Shown piece by piece: positions 16,003-24,287 of a DNA stretch of 36,060 bases (position 1 is the first letter of the stretch; each line of letters starts with the position of its first letter). The stretch comes from Thermoproteota archaeon. GTDB taxonomy: Archaea; Korarchaeota; Korarchaeia; Korarchaeales; Korarchaeaceae. The notes beneath the pieces were generated by a model. It was not told where the DNA came from, made no database searches, and was given only the letters and a program-made list of their open reading frames with translations. Position numbers and translations under genes: made by a program. Location of the stretch: NCBI GenBank assembly GCA_003661365.1, contig QMVZ01000002.1, positions 1 to 36,060 of the forward strand, read 5' to 3'.

Positions 16003-17313
16003 ATGGTTATAGGACCAGTAGTAGTTGTTGGAGGGGGAGTAGCTGGCATTGAGTCCTCCCTATGCCTTTCAAAACAAGGTGTGAGAGTTTACCTGCTTGA
16101 GAGAAACTTCAGTTTGGGAGGAAATGTTTCTCTTTTAAGTAAAGTGTTTCCGACGCTTGATCCAACATCAAACATACTAGATAGGATGTTCAAGGAGCTA
16201 AGAAACTCTGAGAACATTCAGATAATGACAAATATTGAAATTAAAGCTATAGAGAAGACGGAGGAGGGTTTTGAGCTTCAGATCATTAAGAAGCCTAGAC
16301 ACGTAGACGTAAACAAGTGCATCTCATGCGGGAAGTGTTCTGAGGTATGCCCAGTCGAGTACGATAGGGAATATGAACTCGGTATAGGAAAGAGGAAGGC
16401 TATAGACTCTCCTTCTGTGAAGCCCTTCCCGGAGGGATTTGCAATCGATGAAAGAATGTGTCTTCACTTCAAGGGAGAGGAATGTTATGCTTGCGTCGAG
16501 TCCTGTCCAAATGATGCAATAAACTTAGATGAAAGATCAGAAGAGACAAGGATCCAAGCTAAGGCCTTGATTTTAGCCACTGGCATGGAGTTATTTGACG
16601 TTTCAAGGGTAAAGGAACTAGGTTATGGTCGATATAAGGACGTAATTACGAGTTTGGAGTTAGAAAGGATGTTGGATCCAGAAGGACCAACTAAAGGAGA
16701 GGTAGTAAGACCATCTAATATGAAGAGACCCAGATCAGTTGCCTTTGTCTTATGTGCTGGTTCAAGAGACAGGAGGTTTCTGAAGCACTGCTGCAGGATA
16801 GGATGCATGACCGCACTTAAGCAAGCATACGAGATCAGACAGCTATATGGAGAAGAGGTAGAGGTGTACGTCTGCTACAACGACATCCGAGCCACTGGAA
16901 GAATGCACGAGGAATTTTATCAGACCGCTAGAGATAGTGGTATCATTATGCTTCACGGAATTCCTTCCGAGATAAGAGAGAAGGATGGAAGGTTAACCCT
17001 GAGGATCTTTGACGTGGGAACATGGAAGTTAGAAGAGCTAAACGTTGACCTTGTTATCTTGATTCCGGGAGTAACTAGTGCAAGTAATGCCAAGGAAGTT
17101 GGAAACCAGCTAGGTGTTCAAATGGATGAAGATACTTTCTTTAAGACTTTAGATCCTCTACGTTCAGTTAATGAGACGCAAATCGAAGGAGTATTCCTGT
17201 CAGGATGCTCTGCTGGCCCAATGGATATTATGAGTAGCATTTCTCATGCTAGAGCCGCTGCTTTGAGCGCTCTGATTTATCTGAAGGAAAAAGAAAGAGC
17301 CCTTAAATCCTAG
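16003..17313 (+). CDS. hdrA: HdrA-like flavoprotein, short form lacking N- and C-terminal iron-sulfur domains
   Basis: The FAD/thioredoxin-reductase fold starts at once (VVVVGGGVAGIE, residues 6-17). It is interrupted by an inserted two-cluster ferredoxin domain (C106, C109, C112, C116 and C153, C161, C164, C168) and resumes with the HdrA cluster motif FVLCAGSRD plus HCCRIGCM (C251, C263, C264, C268). FLSGCSAGPMDIM near the end is typical HdrA. At 436 aa it lacks the roughly 130-residue N-terminal cluster domain and the C-terminal ferredoxin of methanogen HdrA (about 650 aa). It still has the flavin that bifurcates or confurcates electrons in the family. It is divergent from hdrCB and probably forms a complex with them. 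Confidence 0.88.
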   Translation: MVIGPVVVVGGGVAGIESSLCLSKQGVRVYLLERNFSLGGNVSLLSKVFPTLDPTSNILDRMFKELRNSENIQIMTNIEIKAIEKTEEGFELQIIKKPRHVDVNKCISCGKCSEVCPVEYDREYELGIGKRKAIDSPSVKPFPEGFAIDERMCLHFKGEECYACVESCPNDAINLDERSEETRIQAKALILATGMELFDVSRVKELGYGRYKDVITSLELERMLDPEGPTKGEVVRPSNMKRPRSVAFVLCAGSRDRRFLKHCCRIGCMTALKQAYEIRQLYGEEVEVYVCYNDIRATGRMHEEFYQTARDSGIIMLHGIPSEIREKDGRLTLRIFDVGTWKLEELNVDLVILIPGVTSASNAKEVGNQLGVQMDEDTFFKTLDPLRSVNETQIEGVFLSGCSAGPMDIMSSISHARAAALSALIYLKEKERALKS

Positions 17314-17494
17314 TTATGAGAAATTTTGGATAAATTTAGCTTTCTAGCTTATTAATTTATCAGATTGAGCTCTAACTTGGAAGAATAGAGCACAGAAACC
17401 TAGAAGTTACACCACGTAGTGAGATTACAATTTGAAACTATCATTTTTTATTCTTTCTAAAAGGAGCAGGAAGAAGAGGGAAGGTGATTACAAT

Positions 17495-18691
17495 TTGAAA
17501 ACAAAGAAAATTCTGATCTTAGGGGCAGGTGCTGCTGGAACCATAGTAGCCAACAAGTTAGCTAGAGATTTGAGAAGAGAAATTGCTAGAGACGAGGTCG
17601 AAATTACAATACTTGACAAGAGCGATATGAACATTAATCAGGCAGGATTTACCTTTGTTCCATTTGGATTTTACACCCCAGACGACATAAGAAGGCCTAG
17701 GAGAAAACTCATCAGCCCGAGAGTTAAAGCAATATTCGGAGAAGATGGAGAAGTAGCCCGGGTTGACCTAGAAAACAGGGAAGTAACAGTTAAGAGCGGG
17801 AAAAAATATTTCTATGATTACCTGTTAATCGCTACTGGTTGCACGCAGGACGTAGAGAGTGTTCCGGGGCTTTCTAAGGATTTCAACACGTTTTATACCT
17901 CATTAGAAGATACATTAAGGCTTAAAGAGTCATTACAAACGTTGTCAAAGGGAAAAATAGTCGTATTGACGATAAAAATGCCCATCCCATGCCCAGGAGC
18001 TCCAGCCAAATTCACAGTCTTGCTGGATGATTACCTGAGGTATGTCAAGCGTGCTCGAGAGAACTTTGATATCACATTTCTGTGGCCCATACCTACTGTA
18101 GGACCGCCTCCCTATAACTCAAACATAACCAAGGCTTTTGAGGAGAGGAAAATAAACGACGTAAGGGAGTTTAAGTTCTCGGAAATAGATGCGGAGAAAA
18201 AGGAAGTGGTGTCCGCTGACGGAGAGAGAATAAAATATGATTTCTTAGTCACCATACCCCCTCACAAGGGCATAAAGGCCTTATATGACTCCGGAATAAC
18301 CGACGAGAACGGATGGGTTCCAGCGGACAAATACACCCTGCAATACAAAAAATCTGAAACCGAGAAACACGATGAGGTCTACGTTGCAGGAGACGCGGGA
18401 CCTCTAGAGATCCTTAAAACGGGTGTAACAGCCCACTATCAAGCGTTTACAGTTGCTCAAAACTTAATATATGACGTTCTGGGAACGGGTGATAAAGTAC
18501 ACTACCTAGGAAACGTGGGTTGCCCATACGTAGGGTCCACACTAACTCCTGATTCAAGGGGCAAAGCATTCCTTGCAGTGTGGTCATACGGACTTAAACC
18601 CAGACCATTCGTGCCTACGGAGGCGGGATGGTACTTCTATCGCATGTACTACTACATATACTGGGATCTAACCGTAAAAGCAATTATTTGA
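17495..18691 (+). CDS. Sulfide:quinone oxidoreductase-like FAD flavoprotein
   Basis: A 398-aa two-dinucleotide-binding-domain flavoprotein (KILILGAGAAGT at the N-terminus). Three cysteines sit at positions matching the redox cysteines of SQR: C116 (LLIATGCTQD), C166 (MPIPCPGAP) and C343 (GNVGCPYVG). EVYVAGDAG is the second FAD motif, and an aromatic C-terminal tail (RMYYYIYWDL) could be the membrane-binding amphipathic helix. SQR oxidises sulfide to polysulfide and reduces quinone. TTG 17495 is preferred, with AGGTGA 7 nt upstream; a TTG at 17432 in the same frame is preceded by a partial copy of the same sequence. Next to hdrABC and followed by a DUF1641 gene, it suggests sulfur or thiol redox chemistry. 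Confidence 0.82.
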   Translation: MKTKKILILGAGAAGTIVANKLARDLRREIARDEVEITILDKSDMNINQAGFTFVPFGFYTPDDIRRPRRKLISPRVKAIFGEDGEVARVDLENREVTVKSGKKYFYDYLLIATGCTQDVESVPGLSKDFNTFYTSLEDTLRLKESLQTLSKGKIVVLTIKMPIPCPGAPAKFTVLLDDYLRYVKRARENFDITFLWPIPTVGPPPYNSNITKAFEERKINDVREFKFSEIDAEKKEVVSADGERIKYDFLVTIPPHKGIKALYDSGITDENGWVPADKYTLQYKKSETEKHDEVYVAGDAGPLEILKTGVTAHYQAFTVAQNLIYDVLGTGDKVHYLGNVGCPYVGSTLTPDSRGKAFLAVWSYGLKPRPFVPTEAGWYFYRMYYYIYWDLTVKAII

Positions 18692-18701
18692 GGTGAGATT
18701 T

Positions 18702-19070
18702 ATGGAAAAATCGGGAAAGGAATCTGTTTCATTGAGTTTACATCTCGAAGAGCCCGATTTAGAGGCTCTAATAGAGATCTTAAGCATTTATAGGATAATT
18801 CGAGACATGCTGAACGACCAGCTGATAAAGGACGTATCTTACATTGCATCAAGCCTGCTTAAGCTTGTGAACGTCGTTTCAAGCACGGACCTCATCGAAA
18901 TACTGGAAAGGGGTCTTCAAGACCCTGAGTTGGACAAAGCCCTGCTAAATCCGCCTAAAATAGGTTTAACAGGACTTCTAAGCGCTTTAAGGGACGAAGA
19001 TTTTCAGAAAGGAATGGGTATAGTAGTTGCACTTCTTAAGGCAATAGGAAAAGCTTCAATCACTCAGTAA
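18702..19070 (+). CDS. DUF1641 family protein
   Basis: A 122-aa, mostly helical soluble protein. The C-terminal GLTGLLSALRDEDFQKGMG motif followed by a hydrophobic helix is the DUF1641 signature. The biochemical role of the family is unknown. From memory it is repeatedly found beside SQR-like flavoproteins, Hdr-like complexes and formate dehydrogenases, so a role as an assembly or regulatory partner of such redox enzymes is inferred. ATG 18702 follows GGTGA by 4 nt; GTG 18693 is an alternative. The gap to the SQR-like gene is 10 nt, so they are in one operon. A T-rich terminator follows at 19101-19133. Confidence 0.75.
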   Translation: MEKSGKESVSLSLHLEEPDLEALIEILSIYRIIRDMLNDQLIKDVSYIASSLLKLVNVVSSTDLIEILERGLQDPELDKALLNPPKIGLTGLLSALRDEDFQKGMGIVVALLKAIGKASITQ

Positions 19071-19100
19071 TGAGCTCAAGTATACACTTACCCACTACAC

Positions 19101-19133
19101 TCTTTTTTATTTCTCTTTTATTTTTTCTTTTTC
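19101..19133 (+). terminator. T-rich archaeal terminator after the SQR-like/DUF1641 operon
   Basis: Four runs of 4-6 T interrupted by single A or C residues, with no stem before them. This is the usual form of archaeal termination sites, and it lies 31 nt after the DUF1641 stop codon. Confidence 0.7.
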
Positions 19134-19317
19134 AGAGAGCAGGGTTATAGATTCTTCATAGCCGCATTTCACACACAAGATTAATGCAACATCAGTTTAA
19201 GTTACATAGAAAACAGTTTGAATTCCATCATCATTGTCCTCAGGCTCACTAAGGTCGGTTTCACCTTCATCTCTCCTTCAATAGTGGAAAAATCACTTCT
19301 GGCTACATTCTGAATCA

Positions 19318-19342
19318 TTATATAATAATTTGTTTACAAATT
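19318..19342 (+). promoter_or_regulatory. Promoter and operator of the Lrp-type regulator
   Basis: TTATATAA at 19318-19325 is a TATA box about 27 nt before the ATG at 19349, giving a leaderless transcript. Between them lies a perfect 7-bp inverted repeat, AATTTGT-TT-ACAAATT (19327-19342). Its position between TATA and start point would let a bound dimer block RNA polymerase, and Lrp-family regulators commonly repress their own genes. Confidence 0.6.
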
Positions 19343-19348
19343 GTAGCA

Positions 19349-19933
19349 ATGGATCGGATTGATCTAAGCATAATAGAAGAACTGAGAAAGGACGGCAGAC
19401 TCAGCCTATCTGATCTGGGAAGAAAGATAGGTATGAGCCATGTAGCGATCCGTAGAAGGCTTAAGAGACTTATAGAAAGCAAGATTATGAGAGTTTCTAC
19501 TGAATTGAACGTCAAGACATTTGAATTCAAGTTAGCGATGGTAATGATGGAAGTTGAAACCTACGAAAAGTTGACTGAACTTGTCAGCACTTACATAAAG
19601 TGTCCTAGAACACTAATGATCCTCCATTGCCTAGGGGGTTTCAACTTACTTGCAATGATGTGGGCGGAAAATGATGATACTCTTAGAAGCGTCCTCGATT
19701 CTTGCTCTATAAGGACTAGAGAAGGTGTTAGAAGATCAGAGGTATGCGTAGGTGAGCTGTTACATCCCGAGTACCTTTCAATACCAATAGTTTCCTCTTC
19801 TGATCTGGAAATTTCTCCGTGTGGCCTAGATTGCAGCGGATGTAGGAGGTATCAGGAGGACAAGTGCCTAGGCTGCCCGACAACACGTAGATATAGGGGA
19901 ATTGAAAATCTTATATCTACCGATCCCGTTTGA
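19349..19933 (+). CDS. Lrp/AsnC-family transcriptional regulator with C-terminal cysteine-rich motif
   Basis: Residues 1-55 are an Lrp-type winged helix (IDLSIIEELRKDGRLSLSDL then GMSHVAIRRRLKRL). About 55-150 is a ligand/oligomerisation domain of the RAM kind, rather diverged. The last 40 residues carry C158, C162, C165, C173 and C176 (CGLDCSGC then CLGCP), resembling the start of DUF3795-type cysteine motifs and able to bind zinc or an iron-sulfur cluster. Standard Lrp proteins of about 150 aa have no such tail. A redox- or metal-responsive regulator is inferred. Likely targets are its own gene and the adjacent etfBA or Hdr/SQR genes. It has a strong TATA and a palindromic operator upstream. 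Confidence 0.8.
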   Translation: MDRIDLSIIEELRKDGRLSLSDLGRKIGMSHVAIRRRLKRLIESKIMRVSTELNVKTFEFKLAMVMMEVETYEKLTELVSTYIKCPRTLMILHCLGGFNLLAMMWAENDDTLRSVLDSCSIRTREGVRRSEVCVGELLHPEYLSIPIVSSSDLEISPCGLDCSGCRRYQEDKCLGCPTTRRYRGIENLISTDPV

Positions 19934-20037
19934 AGATTTGAGAGCCATTCTATGCATATACAAGCCATCTTTGGGAAGAAAGATCATCGGCTTTCAACTT
20001 CCTCCGCATTAGCTCATCGAAACCCGTCCACATAATT

Positions 20038-20047
20038 ACTTATAACT
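20038..20047 (+). promoter_or_regulatory. TATA box for etfBA
   Basis: ACTTATAACT is centred about 27 nt before GTG 20069. That is the right distance for a leaderless start there, and it would put the alternative GTG 20054 upstream of the transcription start. Confidence 0.45.
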
Positions 20048-20068
20048 AAACAAGTGAAGGTCGAAATT

Positions 20069-20866
20069 GTGTTGAGAGTAATTGCCTGTGCTAAGTATGC
20101 TGTTGATGTAAGTGAGCTTAGGTTTGATCCGTCAACAGGAGAGCCTATACTGGCCGGAGCAAAGATGAAGCTCAGCGATGTCGATAAAAGAGCGATAGAG
20201 GAAGCCATTAGACTAAAGGAAAAGCACGGCGGACATGTGACTGTCTTGACAGTTGGTCCAGAGAGCGCGAAGATGGGACTCAGAGAAGCCCTTGCAATGG
20301 GCGCAGACGAAGCCTATTTGCTCGTCGATCCCTTGTTCGAGGGCGTAGATACGCTTGTAACATCCCTCGTTCTAAAGAAAGCCATCGAAAAACTGGAAGG
20401 ATTTGACCTGATAATTTGCGGAGAAGCTACGAGCGATGGTTACTCCTCACTAGTAGGCCCCAGATTAGCTGGATTGCTAGGAATTCCCCAGGTAGCTTAC
20501 GTAAAAAGGATTGTAGAGGTAAAAGACGGTTCAATAGTAGTCGAGAGAGATCTAGAGGATGGATATGAGGTTGTGGAGGTCAAATTGCCAGCTTTACTCA
20601 CAGTAACGAGGGAAATAAATGAGCCAAGAATTCCACCTCTGCCAGCGATAATGAGGGCTTCTAAGAAGCCCATGAAAATGCTGAGTGCCTCTGAACTTGG
20701 CATACCCAGCGAATTACTCGGTCAAGATGGCTCAGCAGTACAAATCTTAGAGGCTAAAGCTCCTGAGATAAAGAGGAAGGGAGTCATATTTGAGGAAATG
20801 CCAGCAGACGAAGCAGCGAGAAAACTTGTAGAAGCTTTGATTAGGGAGGGAGTTCTAGGTGGCTGA
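20069..20866 (+). CDS. etfB: Electron transfer flavoprotein beta subunit
   Basis: The N-terminus MLRVIACAKYAVD matches the EtfB beginning. KMKLSDVDKRAIEEAIRLKE, VTVLTVGPE, and the nucleotide-binding GEATSDGYSSLVGPRLAGLLGIPQ block (written here in part) identify the subunit. The C-terminal arm extends over EtfA. EtfB binds AMP or the second FAD and completes the heterodimer that takes electrons from acyl-CoA dehydrogenase. GTG 20069 is chosen over 20054 from the TATA spacing and the family N-terminus. It overlaps etfA by 8 nt. Confidence 0.93.
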   Translation: MLRVIACAKYAVDVSELRFDPSTGEPILAGAKMKLSDVDKRAIEEAIRLKEKHGGHVTVLTVGPESAKMGLREALAMGADEAYLLVDPLFEGVDTLVTSLVLKKAIEKLEGFDLIICGEATSDGYSSLVGPRLAGLLGIPQVAYVKRIVEVKDGSIVVERDLEDGYEVVEVKLPALLTVTREINEPRIPPLPAIMRASKKPMKMLSASELGIPSELLGQDGSAVQILEAKAPEIKRKGVIFEEMPADEAARKLVEALIREGVLGG

Positions 20867-21827
20867 AAACGAGGTTTGGGTCTACTCAGAAAATAAGAAC
20901 GTTTGTCTTGAGCTTTTAACGGCTGGAAAAGAATTATCAGAGAAGCTGAATGTTCCTTTAGCCTCACTTGTCTTGGGACACGGAGTAAAGGATGTGGCTG
21001 AAGAGCTGTCTGAACACGGACCAAATAAGATCTATCTCATAGATCATGCTTCCCTAGAAAGATTCGATTCTATGTCTTATGCTGCAGCCATTGAAACCAT
21101 TGTTAAACAGGAAAAACCCAAGATATTGCTCATCGGGGCAACTAAAAGAGGAAAAGAGTTGGCTGGAAGGCTGGCAGCCAGGCTCAATGCTGGTTGTATG
21201 TCGGAATGCACAGAAGTTGACATAGGCGATGATGGGAGCGTCATAGCGAAACGTGCAGCTTATGCTGGAATGGCAGTAGCTACTGAGAAATGTAAGAGCA
21301 CCCCAGCAATAGTTTTGCTGAAGCCAGGGAGGTATGAAAAGGCCCCGTCTGGAGGCAAAGGGGAAATTGTTGAACTCAGCTTGGAGATACCTGAGCCAAG
21401 CCTAAAACTCATCGAATTCAAGCCAAAGGAAATCAAAGCTGTTAGAGTAGAGGAAGCAGAGGTCGTAGTGCTTGGAGGAAGAGGTATAAAGAAGAGAGAA
21501 GACTTTCAGATGCTGGAGCAACTGGCTGAAATGCTTGGAGGGTGTGTGGGATGCACAAGACCAATTGCAGCTGATCTGGGATGGTACACAGAATGGGTTG
21601 GCCTTTCAGGAGTAGCAATAAAGCCAAAGCTCTACATAGGGGTTGGAGTTTCCGGAGCAATACAACACGTCGCAGGCATAAAAGACTCCAAGGTCATAGT
21701 AGCGATAAACAAAGATCCAGAGGCCCCGATCTTCAAGTCTGCAGATTACGGCATTGTAGGAGACCTCTATGAAGTTATTCCAGAACTGATAAAGGCATTA
21801 AAAGAAGTCTCTAAGAAAGAGGGATGA
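20859..21827 (+). CDS. etfA: Electron transfer flavoprotein alpha subunit
   Basis: A 322-aa protein. Its N-terminal half resembles EtfB ([21 protein letters not shown]), and the C-terminal FAD domain has [54 protein letters not shown] and [16 protein letters not shown]. No extra ferredoxin domain is fused, so this is the simple heterodimeric type. The sequence alone does not settle whether it bifurcates. It would carry electrons from the acyl-CoA dehydrogenase encoded just downstream on the other strand to the membrane FeS oxidoreductase at 27143-29194. GTG 20859 follows GGGAGGG. A T-rich terminator comes shortly after the stop. Confidence 0.95.
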   Translation: MAENEVWVYSENKNVCLELLTAGKELSEKLNVPLASLVLGHGVKDVAEELSEHGPNKIYLIDHASLERFDSMSYAAAIETIVKQEKPKILLIGATKRGKELAGRLAARLNAGCMSECTEVDIGDDGSVIAKRAAYAGMAVATEKCKSTPAIVLLKPGRYEKAPSGGKGEIVELSLEIPEPSLKLIEFKPKEIKAVRVEEAEVVVLGGRGIKKREDFQMLEQLAEMLGGCVGCTRPIAADLGWYTEWVGLSGVAIKPKLYIGVGVSGAIQHVAGIKDSKVIVAINKDPEAPIFKSADYGIVGDLYEVIPELIKALKEVSKKEG

Positions 21828-21844
21828 GTTAACTCTAGATATGC

Positions 21845-21868
21845 CTCTTCCCTCTTCTCTTTTTCTTT
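21845..21868 (+). terminator. Pyrimidine/T-rich terminator after etfA
   Basis: A CT-rich run ending in a five-T stretch, 18 nt after the etfA stop codon, without a stem. This matches archaeal T-rich termination. Confidence 0.5.
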
Positions 21869-21938
21869 GGACGTAAAAGTGCTGCGGGTAGGCTCGAGTA
21901 TATTTTTCTAGCGCAGGAAAGATGTCTCTTCCAAAGCG

Positions 21939-22037
21939 ATGTCTCTAAAGTCTGAAATTGAGGCATATAAGATTACGGGAAGAATTGAAAGAGTAAAGGG
22001 GATAGAAGAAGTCTCAAGAAAAAAGAAGAAGGGGTAA
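21939..22037 (+). CDS. Possible 32-residue basic small protein
   Basis: A short frame from ATG 21939 encodes MSLKSEIEAYKITGRIERVK followed by a lysine-rich end. A TATA-like GTATATTTTT at about 21898-21907 lies 30-40 nt upstream. Codon choice resembles the neighbours. There is no clear ribosome site, and the nearby AGGAAAG instead precedes an out-of-frame ATG at 21922 that stops after eight codons. No family is recognised. It fills the gap between etfA and the convergent acyl-CoA dehydrogenase gene. It could equally be non-coding. Confidence 0.25.
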   Translation: MSLKSEIEAYKITGRIERVKGIEEVSRKKKKG

Positions 22038-22090
22038 GAAAAATCGGCTTGAATGCTTCACATCTCTGCTTTTCCTATCCATTTGTAAAT

Positions 22091-23323
22091 CTATCCTGGC
22101 CTGACGTATTCTGCCCCTATTACATCGCGAGCTATGATGTATCTCATGATGTTCTGAGCTCCTTCTGCTCCTATCACGTAGGAGAAGGTTCCTAACCAAC
22201 CTCTGAAGATTGGGCACTCCCTTGTGTAGCCGTATGCTCCATGCCACTTCATGACCTCTTCGTATATGTCTGCAGCAACCTCTGGTCCCATCATCTTTGC
22301 CATAGCAACAGGAACGTTAAGGTCTCTGGGGCTATAGGCTGGGTTCTTGTGAATGTATATTTGGTCAGCGAGCCAAGCAGCCTTATAAACTATTAGCCTT
22401 GCGGCTTCTAGCCTTGCATAAAGTTCTGCAAACTTGAAGTTAACTCCTTGGAAGCTAGATATGTACCTTCCGAATAGTTTCCTCACTCTAAACCATTCTT
22501 TGGCCTGATCAAGGGCCCACCTAGCAGAACCTATGGCTGCTGCTGCTACGAGTATCCTTGCTACGTTAAAGCCCTCCATATTTATGTAAAAGCCCTTGTT
22601 CTCATCTCCAATCCTGTATTTGTCGTCTACCTCAACATCGTTGAGCATGAATCCTCCGCAGGAGATTCCTGCCCTCCCTATATCCTCATAATAGGTTGGC
22701 TCAAAGCCCTTAACTATCTCTCCATCCTTCTTGGCCAAGAACGCAAATGTAGTAAGGGATCTATGCCCAGCTTCCTTTGGACCAGTCCTCGCGATTAGGA
22801 AGAACCCTCCTCCCCAGGGAAGTTCTAAGGTCTCCTTTACCCCGCTTATATAGGCTTTTTCTCCATTAAAAATCCATTTTCCATTTTCTTTTCTAGCAGT
22901 AACCCTTGTACCAGCGATATCTGAGCCCCCTTGGGGTTCAGTTGTTGCAATTCCAAAGAAAGCTTCACCAGCAGCTACCTTTGGTAAAATCTCTGATTTG
23001 GCTTCTTCACTTCCATAAAGGTCAAGTAACATGGGCCATCCATTTACAAGAAGGGTGTAAACTGGAATAGCTATTGAAGGATCGTAATAAGCCATTTCAT
23101 CAACAGCTATGGCAGCCATAGTGAGCGTTCCGCCCATCCCTCCATATTCTTCCCTTACTGGGATGCAAAAGAGTCCTTGCTGTCCCATCGTTTTAATCAG
23201 ATCTACTGGTGTTCCTTTTCTAGCTTCGTCAATTTCTATCCATCTTGGGGCTATATACTTCTCGCAGAATTCCTTAACACTGCTCCTAAACAATTCCTCT
23301 TCTTCTGAGAAACTGAAGTCCAT
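22091..23323 (-). CDS. Acyl-CoA dehydrogenase
   Basis: A 410-aa FAD-dependent acyl-CoA dehydrogenase: N-terminal helical domain (MDFSFSEEEELFRSSVKEF), central beta domain with ATTEPQGGSDIAGTRV and ISG, and a C-terminal helical domain with MKWHGAYGYTRECPIFR. IGAEGAQNIMRYIIAR corresponds to the YEGTNEIQR region, so E387 is the likely catalytic base, as in short/medium-chain enzymes. It makes trans-2-enoyl-CoA and gives electrons to ETF. ATG 23323 is chosen: a TATA-like AATTAAAT element lies about 30 nt upstream and the protein begins as the family does; a TTG at 23368 would lie upstream of that TATA. It converges on etfBA. Confidence 0.93.
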   Translation of the reverse strand: MDFSFSEEEELFRSSVKEFCEKYIAPRWIEIDEARKGTPVDLIKTMGQQGLFCIPVREEYGGMGGTLTMAAIAVDEMAYYDPSIAIPVYTLLVNGWPMLLDLYGSEEAKSEILPKVAAGEAFFGIATTEPQGGSDIAGTRVTARKENGKWIFNGEKAYISGVKETLELPWGGGFFLIARTGPKEAGHRSLTTFAFLAKKDGEIVKGFEPTYYEDIGRAGISCGGFMLNDVEVDDKYRIGDENKGFYINMEGFNVARILVAAAAIGSARWALDQAKEWFRVRKLFGRYISSFQGVNFKFAELYARLEAARLIVYKAAWLADQIYIHKNPAYSPRDLNVPVAMAKMMGPEVAADIYEEVMKWHGAYGYTRECPIFRGWLGTFSYVIGAEGAQNIMRYIIARDVIGAEYVRPG

Positions 23324-23442
23324 GGTGACCCCGTGCTCTTTGTCGGGATTAATTAAATTTTTTTCCAAGTTAATAAGAGAGCACTTTGATCGGAATTTCC
23401 GGATGTAGCCTTTTTGAATTCAAAATTACATTATAATTGATA

Positions 23443-23475
23443 AAAAACCTCTTTTTCGTGAGAAAAGAGGTTTTT
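23443..23475 (-). terminator. Strong intrinsic-type terminator hairpin
   Basis: A perfect 13-bp stem (AAAAACCTCTTTT at 23443-23455 and its complement at 23463-23475) with a 7-nt loop. Read on the minus strand, it is preceded by A-tract pairing and followed by a T run, so it looks like a bacterial-style terminator for the methyltransferase gene, which ends at 23531. It also insulates the acyl-CoA dehydrogenase promoter downstream. Confidence 0.7.
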
Positions 23476-23530
23476 AAGGGAGTTTAATCACATAATGCTT
23501 CATATATGACGTTTTATGCTTTTGCTAAGG

Positions 23531-24121
23531 TCATCTATTCTGAGCTAGAATTCTGTAATGGAGGAGATTATGTCCTACCCAAGGAGCATTAAACTCCTCT
23601 ACTTCTATGATCTCAAAGAAGGGGGTTATTAACCAATCTAGTTCCTCTCTGGGAATTCCATACTCCTTACTCTTCTCAGACAAAGTTTCTATAAACAAGT
23701 ATCCTTTTGGTTTCAGCACTCTTGATAGCTCTGCTATGTATCTCCTCCTTGCCTTAACGAAGTTAATTGTGTTTATGTCTATGGCTGCATCGAAGAATTC
23801 GTTCCTGAACTCCATTTGAGATACGTCACCAACTTCAAACCAGATCTTTTCTAGTAATCCTTCCCTTTCAGCCCACTCTCTAGCCTTATCTATAGCAACA
23901 GCCGAGATGTCGAGACCATAGACCCTAAACCCTTGTTTCGCTAGATAAATACTGTTTCTTCCCTCTCCACAACCAGAGTCCAGTACAATGGCTTCTGACA
24001 TCTCTTTGCTCTTTAAGAACTCTGCGAAGCGAACCACACCCGGTGAAGGAGCATGTCCCCACATAAGTTTACCCTTTTCCGCATAGAAATCCAGATACAT
24101 TCTGTCGAATAGCGAGTCCAA
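23531..24121 (-). CDS. Class I SAM-dependent methyltransferase
   Basis: A 196-aa Rossmann-fold methyltransferase with motif I VLDSGCGEGRNSIYLA near residue 46, acidic motif II VYGLDISAVAI, WFEVGDVSQMEF (motif III region), FDAAIDINTINF (motif IV) and LSRVLKPKGYLFIET (post-motif). The overall form resembles the TehB/Methyltransf_25 type of small-molecule methyltransferases. The substrate cannot be deduced, and nothing nearby is an obvious partner. TTG 24121 has GAGAGG 2 nt upstream and a TATA-like TTTATTAAT about 30 nt upstream; ATG 24100 is the alternative and would give 189 aa. Confidence 0.85.
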   Translation of the reverse strand: MDSLFDRMYLDFYAEKGKLMWGHAPSPGVVRFAEFLKSKEMSEAIVLDSGCGEGRNSIYLAKQGFRVYGLDISAVAIDKAREWAEREGLLEKIWFEVGDVSQMEFRNEFFDAAIDINTINFVKARRRYIAELSRVLKPKGYLFIETLSEKSKEYGIPREELDWLITPFFEIIEVEEFNAPWVGHNLLHYRILAQNR

Positions 24122-24287
24122 TGCCTCTCAGCGGAAATGTGTTTTGCATTAATAAAACTATTCCACCGTGATATCTCTTCCAAGGAATCGTTAAGACAAT
24201 CCTGAGATTATCTTTTCTGTTTGAGTTCGTTTGATAAATGGCGAAATTTGTTGGTTTACCATTCACTTAATGAATTCTATAACCCAT

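Noticed and set aside
24069-24266. 65-codon minus-strand frame before the methyltransferase gene
   Set aside because: It overlaps the methyltransferase start and its probable promoter, has no motif, and its composition does not look coding.
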